From: Dicyema japonicum
Lineage: Eukaryota; Dicyemida; Rhombozoa; Dicyemidae
NCBI GenBank assembly: GCA_011109175.1
Contig: RDEW01000002.1
Coordinates: 996,676 to 1,060,675, forward strand
DNA: 64,000 nt
Direction: 5' to 3'
Positions 59,479-64,000 of this stretch are shown here, piece by piece; the stretch's first letter is position 1, and the number at the start of each line of letters is the position of its first letter. The position numbers and the translations under genes were made by a program. A model generated the notes under the pieces. It saw only the letters and a program-made list of their open reading frames with translations. It did no database searches and was not told the origin of the DNA.

Positions 59479-59637
59479 CTAGAGGCATATTAACCCAAAA
59501 CGGAAAACCGCCAGAAGAACGGTGTTATCTAAAATGTGTCTGTTCCGATAACAACACCGGGAAAAGATGAGAATATTGCTAAGAGAAGCCGGGATCACCT
59601 GATGGCTTTCTCCTTTTAGTTAGAGTTTACCTAGTAA

Positions 59638-59935
59638 TATGATGGTGCTGCAGTGTAACGAGTGCAGGGCAAAAGGTCTCAAAGCCCCTAGTTCGAATCT
59701 CGCTGCTGTATATTCCGGTTGAAGGTTCCACGCATCTTTGACTTGACAAGTGACGCCGTCATTAGTGAACATCTCACAGCGGAACCGGATCGTCTACAAA
59801 CGGACTCACATCCAACAAAAATAAAAAAGAAGTGAAGATCATTCCTTATTCTCCATCATCGATTAGTTATGGCACTGTTCTTTAATTAAAATCAAGTGTA
59901 TGTCTTGCCTGGGGTGGTTGGCACTTCTCTAATAA
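59638..59935 (+). repeat. tRNA-derived SINE, plus strand
   Basis: 'atgatggtgctgcagtgtaacgag', B box 'tagttcgaatctcgctgctg', 'gaaggttccacgcatc', 'gtgacgccgtcattagtgaac', 'ccggatcgtctacaaacggactcac', and the family 3' end (ttagttatggcactgttctttaa...gtgtatgtcttgcct). With 42480 it forms a subfamily with a different 5' end and 'ctgtatattccg' after the B box. Confidence 0.85.
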
Positions 59936-60069
59936 TGTCTATGTCTTTATCGTACTCTCCCAGTCTGTCTAGTCTACCATCGTTTACGATTGTAACTTTC
60001 AACATCAGATGACTCGGTTCGAACACTAAGCAGGAGACCTTATGTGTGGATCGATAGAACGGGTGGTGA

Positions 60070-61600
60070 AGAGCGCGGCACAAGTAGAACCCTAAGTATT
60101 CATATGCTTATGGCTAAAGCGGATGTGCATTTAACTAACCAGTAGAATGAATCAATGCTTTTTTATGTTTTTTTCTATCTTACTTCGTTAAATTAGGGTC
60201 GCGTGATCCATTTGTTTCAGGAGGCGTCTCGTGCCAGGACCGTTTCAAAAAAATTATTTGTTCTCCCCTACTCCACTGGTTATATCTAGTTGGGTTTCCA
60301 CATGTGAATGGATATTTGCACGTGTGAGAACTTTTATTAGAAATTACAAGATTAAAGTTTTTGAAATTAACAGTAAAGGTCGTTCAATATCTGAAAGTTG
60401 TCAAAGTCATCGAAAATTTTTTCTGAGCACAGTCTTATTATCTGTTTTCTATAGGACCTAGGATCCATGTAGGTATGACGGACATCTGTGCAAGTCTAAA
60501 TCGTCAAGATATTGTCCAAGTACTGGTAAATCCTCATAACTTGTATCTCTTAAGGCACTAGGAAAGTGCAACAGGCCATGATTGCATCAAAGCCAAGATG
60601 TTCAAAGAAGACCCGTAAATTCTATTCCATGCACGTTGAATCCCAAACAAGACACCTCCATCGCCTCCATGGCAAATTAATTATAACATATATTCCCATG
60701 CAAATGTTCAACAGTGAAGCTTGTTAGACTTGTTTTATGGTATCACGGATCATCTTCCGTTTCCCTACGCTTGCTGTAAAAGTGTACAAAATTAAGTTAT
60801 TTTTGAGATTTTACTTTTTGTAGGATAAGTGACGATCTGCTAAGGGAATTTGCGATAGATGTTGATATCAGATTCCGCTAAAATCAGAGGATAGTTAAAG
60901 ACGTTGATCTTCCAAGAAACCCACTTGGGAAAAGGTTATCCATGCGGAAGAATCCCTAGCAGTTCTGAAGAAGGAAACCTCAATTGAGTTTCCCCCATAA
61001 ATTCAAGAATACACTTCTGGAAGACGGTTGGATTAATCGAAGAGACTCTGGAAATTACTGGGATCAGGATTGGTCGAATATGTAAACTATGGATTCAGAT
61101 GACAACTTAGACGGGACTTTAACACTACCGCTGTTCTCCCTTCTAAAAGTGGTCTATCGAAAACCACACCTTTCACGTTTAATTTGTTCCTTTTCTTTAC
61201 TATCCAGTTGACTGTACAGGCGATAAGCCCTCGACATCACTAGTCATTTTTCCAACTGTGGACGTAATCCCTTCCCAAAAAGTTCCTATCGTCGATTTAA
61301 TCTCCAAAATCACATTTAAAGATAAAATAAAAAATCTATTTAGGAACCAGCCCACGTGGTTCCTTGATAATAATGTATTTAAAAGAACGCCATTACTTAT
61401 TATTTTAACTAACCATCCACATCACTGGCAATCACTCTCCTTTTAGAAAGTCTAAACCAACTCATCCTTTTCCCTCTCCACATTGGAACCACTCACTTAT
61501 CTTCCAGCATCCAATGTGATATTCTCACAATTAACACAATATATTCAAAAAGACTGCCTATTCGAGAATACAAGATCAAAGACATTTAAAATTAATAAAT
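60070..61600. other. No gene recognised; dispersed repeat pieces
   Basis: 60070-60160 resembles 70-165 at the left edge. Open frames at 60231-60461 (FARVRTFIRNYKIKVFEINSKGR) and 61258-61446 (VPIVDLISKITFKDKIKNLF) could be exons of micro-intron genes, but I could not join them to neighbours or recognise a family. Confidence 0.35.
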
Positions 61601-61605
61601 TAGTG

Positions 61606-61821
61606 TTAACATAAATTCTTTCCACTAACCATATTCACAGTGACCATGTAGGTTAGCTTCAGTCCCCGTTCAATAAAATTGATGAAACTTGCACAACCAG
61701 GAATACATACTCCGCATGGGCTCAACAAAACATACAAGAAGGCACAAAAGAAGGAGATTGGAAATACAAGCAAAAGCACTAAAAACCAAACAATACTTGA
61801 AAGAATCTTAGTATCAGCCAT
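61606..61821 (-). CDS. Small membrane protein, 71 residues
   Basis: Minus-strand ATG at 61821: MADTKILSS, then two closely spaced hydrophobic stretches (IVWFLVLLLVFPISFFCAF, then LYVLLSPCGVC), a short I-P-G-C turn, an amphipathic segment and the end MVSGKNLC. Single exon, complete frame, start preceded by a pyrimidine-rich stretch ending in CAG (an upstream non-coding exon is possible). Five cysteines in the second half and a terminal Cys could be lipidated or membrane-facing. The layout recalls short one- or two-pass membrane proteins of invertebrates, but I cannot name a family. Confidence 0.5.
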   Translation of the reverse strand: MADTKILSSIVWFLVLLLVFPISFFCAFLYVLLSPCGVCIPGCASFINFIERGLKLTYMVTVNMVSGKNLC

Positions 61822-64000
61822 CTGAAATTCAAATTATCGTAAATTTTATAATTATAGTAGATTATCGATAATACTCAATGATCACGCAGATAAGAATAAT
61901 GGACTGGGCTATTGATTTTATAAATAAATTTGAACAAATCTACTTGGCCTCTGATTTGACAACTAAAGTATCATTTTTACTTGATTTTTGAAAAACCAGA
62001 TCGACCCCCTTTGTCATTACAATCGATTTCATATGAAAATATAATTTTTATCGTATTTTAGAAAATTCGATTGTGTTTAAAAATCAATAGTCTCGAAGAC
62101 AAGTGCACACGGTTTTACTGAAGATAAGCAGTATGAGTTCATATACAAAGTGGTTTAATGCTCAGTTTATTATAAATTAAGTGGAAAGATAAAATTGTGA
62201 TTTACTCACATACTTTTCTTATAACAGATTGTCAAACACGAAACTTTTCGTTTATTCATGTTTGTTCTTGATTTATACTTTAAAAGGGAGAGTTGAAGGA
62301 AAATATTTTTAAGACATGTTCTAAAAAGCTGGAAGATCCTCGATAGTTCCTGTTATTTGCCTCTTCTTATTCACATACCCCCAGGGGAAAAGGAAAAAAA
62401 GTAGTCAAATCTATTGAGAAATAGAATATCGACAAATTCCCCTGGGACAATAGTGATTGAGTCGAAAGAACATCCCTACAGGAAAAAAAGTGAGAAACAA
62501 ACATCAGCAATTTCCGACATTAGGATTCTTTCGGAACAAAATTATACATTGAAGATACCTGATGAGTACCATACACATTCATTGAGCGACACTCTCTTCC
62601 ACCAAACGACTTGGAGAATCAGCTAACTTATTAAGATTTAAGAAATGGGGTCTTTTCTATCGCTTCAAGCAACAGTGGGGTGCTTGAAAGTCTCCGTCCA
62701 AGACATTTTGAGTTCACATTTCTCAGAACATGGGAATCTCTGGCATCCGCCATATCTGTGCTATCACAAAAATAATCAACAGAATACTTTCAAAGAAAAC
62801 CACAAAACAATTCCCCACATGTCTTTTCCCGAACTACTCGCTTTCGATACAAAGAGAATAGAAATACCCCCAATTACGGTTTTTCCGTCGCTTAGCCTCA
62901 AACTAGCGGAAAGAGCAATCCCTTCCACACTCATCAAACACTAGTAGCTTAGGAGTACACGCTTTTCGACATTGACTCTTAACAACAGGAATATTCCCTA
63001 TGTCACAATAGCATTTCTACTATTAATATCGTTGACTATGATAGGTGACTCCATCCTGTAATAATCAATTTGTAAATGGAATTATGTCATATGGGTGTTA
63101 TTCATTATCTCGGTCTTGAAGTGTTCATGGGTGGGAACCACTTGCCTCGTTGATCCGGCGCTGCTTCTAGCAAATGTCAGAGTTTTTCCTTTCCATTTGA
63201 GGCAAAGTCCACATCGTCAGCGTGCCGATTCCTATAACGTTATCTTTTCCAATACATACTCTCAACTTCATTTTGGAGAGAAGTCAAGTTGACTGAATCA
63301 TTGACCAGAAAACATTGAGTACTTCAATCAGTTTTCCGCGGTTACAATGTCGAATGCTCTGGTGAGAACATCCCTAGAATAGTTGTGGCACTTTGAAATC
63401 TTAGCTGAAGAGTCCGATGTTATCTATGGCTGCACACTATATCACCCATAGACCTCCAGATTCTTAAGACACTTTGACGTTGTATGCTGACTTGATCCAA
63501 ATGAGAGACAATTTTTTAATAACCCCAGATATAACTAACACGTTTTCAAAGTGAGAGCAACCTTTATGTAATAACCTCAGATATACCGAAAAGAGGTTAA
63601 GAATAACAATAATTAAGTATATTTAGTTCCCACGGTGAAGTAAAACGGATCATGTCCAAGCATCAAGTCCATCCATATCCGCCATTGTAAGATCCATCCG
63701 GTTGAGTAGGGAAGAGAGTTTATGGATGCCGGCCAGGCACTGAGGATCTCCAGAGACTAGCAGAGCACATGATGCCTCTTTGATTTATTTATTTTATTAA
63801 CCCCAAAATCACGAGAAAGAGGATAAAAGTTATCGTCTAATTAAGTGATCCCGGTGTCCATACCAGTCCTTTTCATGCGGGGTGTTTTGGAGTCCTGTTA
63901 GATTTTGAAGAGGACACAGAGCAGAGATGCATATTTGTAAATATTTATTGCCTCAGGATCACCAGTTAAAGTTTTAGTTAGTTAATTACCCAGACCTCAC
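61822..64000. other. Mostly unrecognised; two clean open frames
   Basis: Plus-strand frames at 62414-62626 and 62645-62944 are open, close together and compositionally gene-like (the second ends EIPPITVFPSLSLKLAERAIPSTL), and could be one gene, but no family is recognised and no splice joins them cleanly. 63500-64000 repeats LINE-terminus pieces ('aataaccccagatata', 'aataacctcagatata', 'attaaccccaaaatcacgagaaag', 'gttagttaattacccagacctcac'). Confidence 0.35.

Noticed and set aside
62414-62944. Two adjacent open frames as one gene
   Set aside because: No splice pair joins them without a stop and no domain is recognisable; left as unassigned rather than called a CDS.

Overview
The window looks like nuclear DNA of a very reduced animal, most probably a dicyemid (mesozoan parasite of cephalopods). 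Two observations support this. First, at least six cellular genes (INCENP, ATRX, FKBP15, NSA2, a myosin-phosphatase targeting subunit, DHX16/PRP2) can be rebuilt only by removing GT..AG introns of about 20-34 nt, most of them 22-25 nt. Second, the set includes animal-type genes (PPP1R12, INCENP, FKBP15) that use the standard genetic code. Introns this short are known in dicyemids; the assignment is my inference, not a database match. Because the introns are so short, a plain ORF scan breaks each gene into pieces. The exon structures given here were worked out by eye from reading frame, splice sites and family conservation.

Layout. Positions 1-26.7 kb are mostly decayed transposable elements: APE-type LINEs (called A, B and D here), two kinds of non-LTR element with restriction-like endonuclease signatures (C and F), a hAT transposase, a Ginger-like integrase and a tRNA-derived SINE of about 323 bp. 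Embedded in them are three near-identical copies of a small secreted C-type lectin gene (4.5, 15.0 and 21.9 kb). From 26.9 to 53.6 kb is the gene-bearing core: a tentative RWD-like gene (+), INCENP (-), ATRX (+), FKBP15 (-), NSA2 (-), PPP1R12/MYPT (+), an unidentified two-intron gene (+) and DHX16/PRP2 (+), separated by LINE, SINE, Tigger-like and Helitron debris. From 53.7 kb to the end transposon remnants return, with one small membrane-protein gene on the minus strand near 61.7 kb.

The cellular genes are unrelated housekeeping functions (chromosome segregation, chromatin remodelling, endosome/actin, 60S assembly, myosin phosphatase, splicing), each with its own strand and no operon logic. 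Several proteins are shorter than their vertebrate relatives. The mobile elements form readable nests: a SINE inside LINE A inside a hAT element, and LINE A inside LINE D, each bounded by target-site duplications visible in the sequence. Two otherwise intact genes (ATRX, DHX16) each carry one unexplained frame slip; the ATRX slip lies in a G run, so assembly indels are likely. No rRNA, true tRNA or CRISPR was seen.
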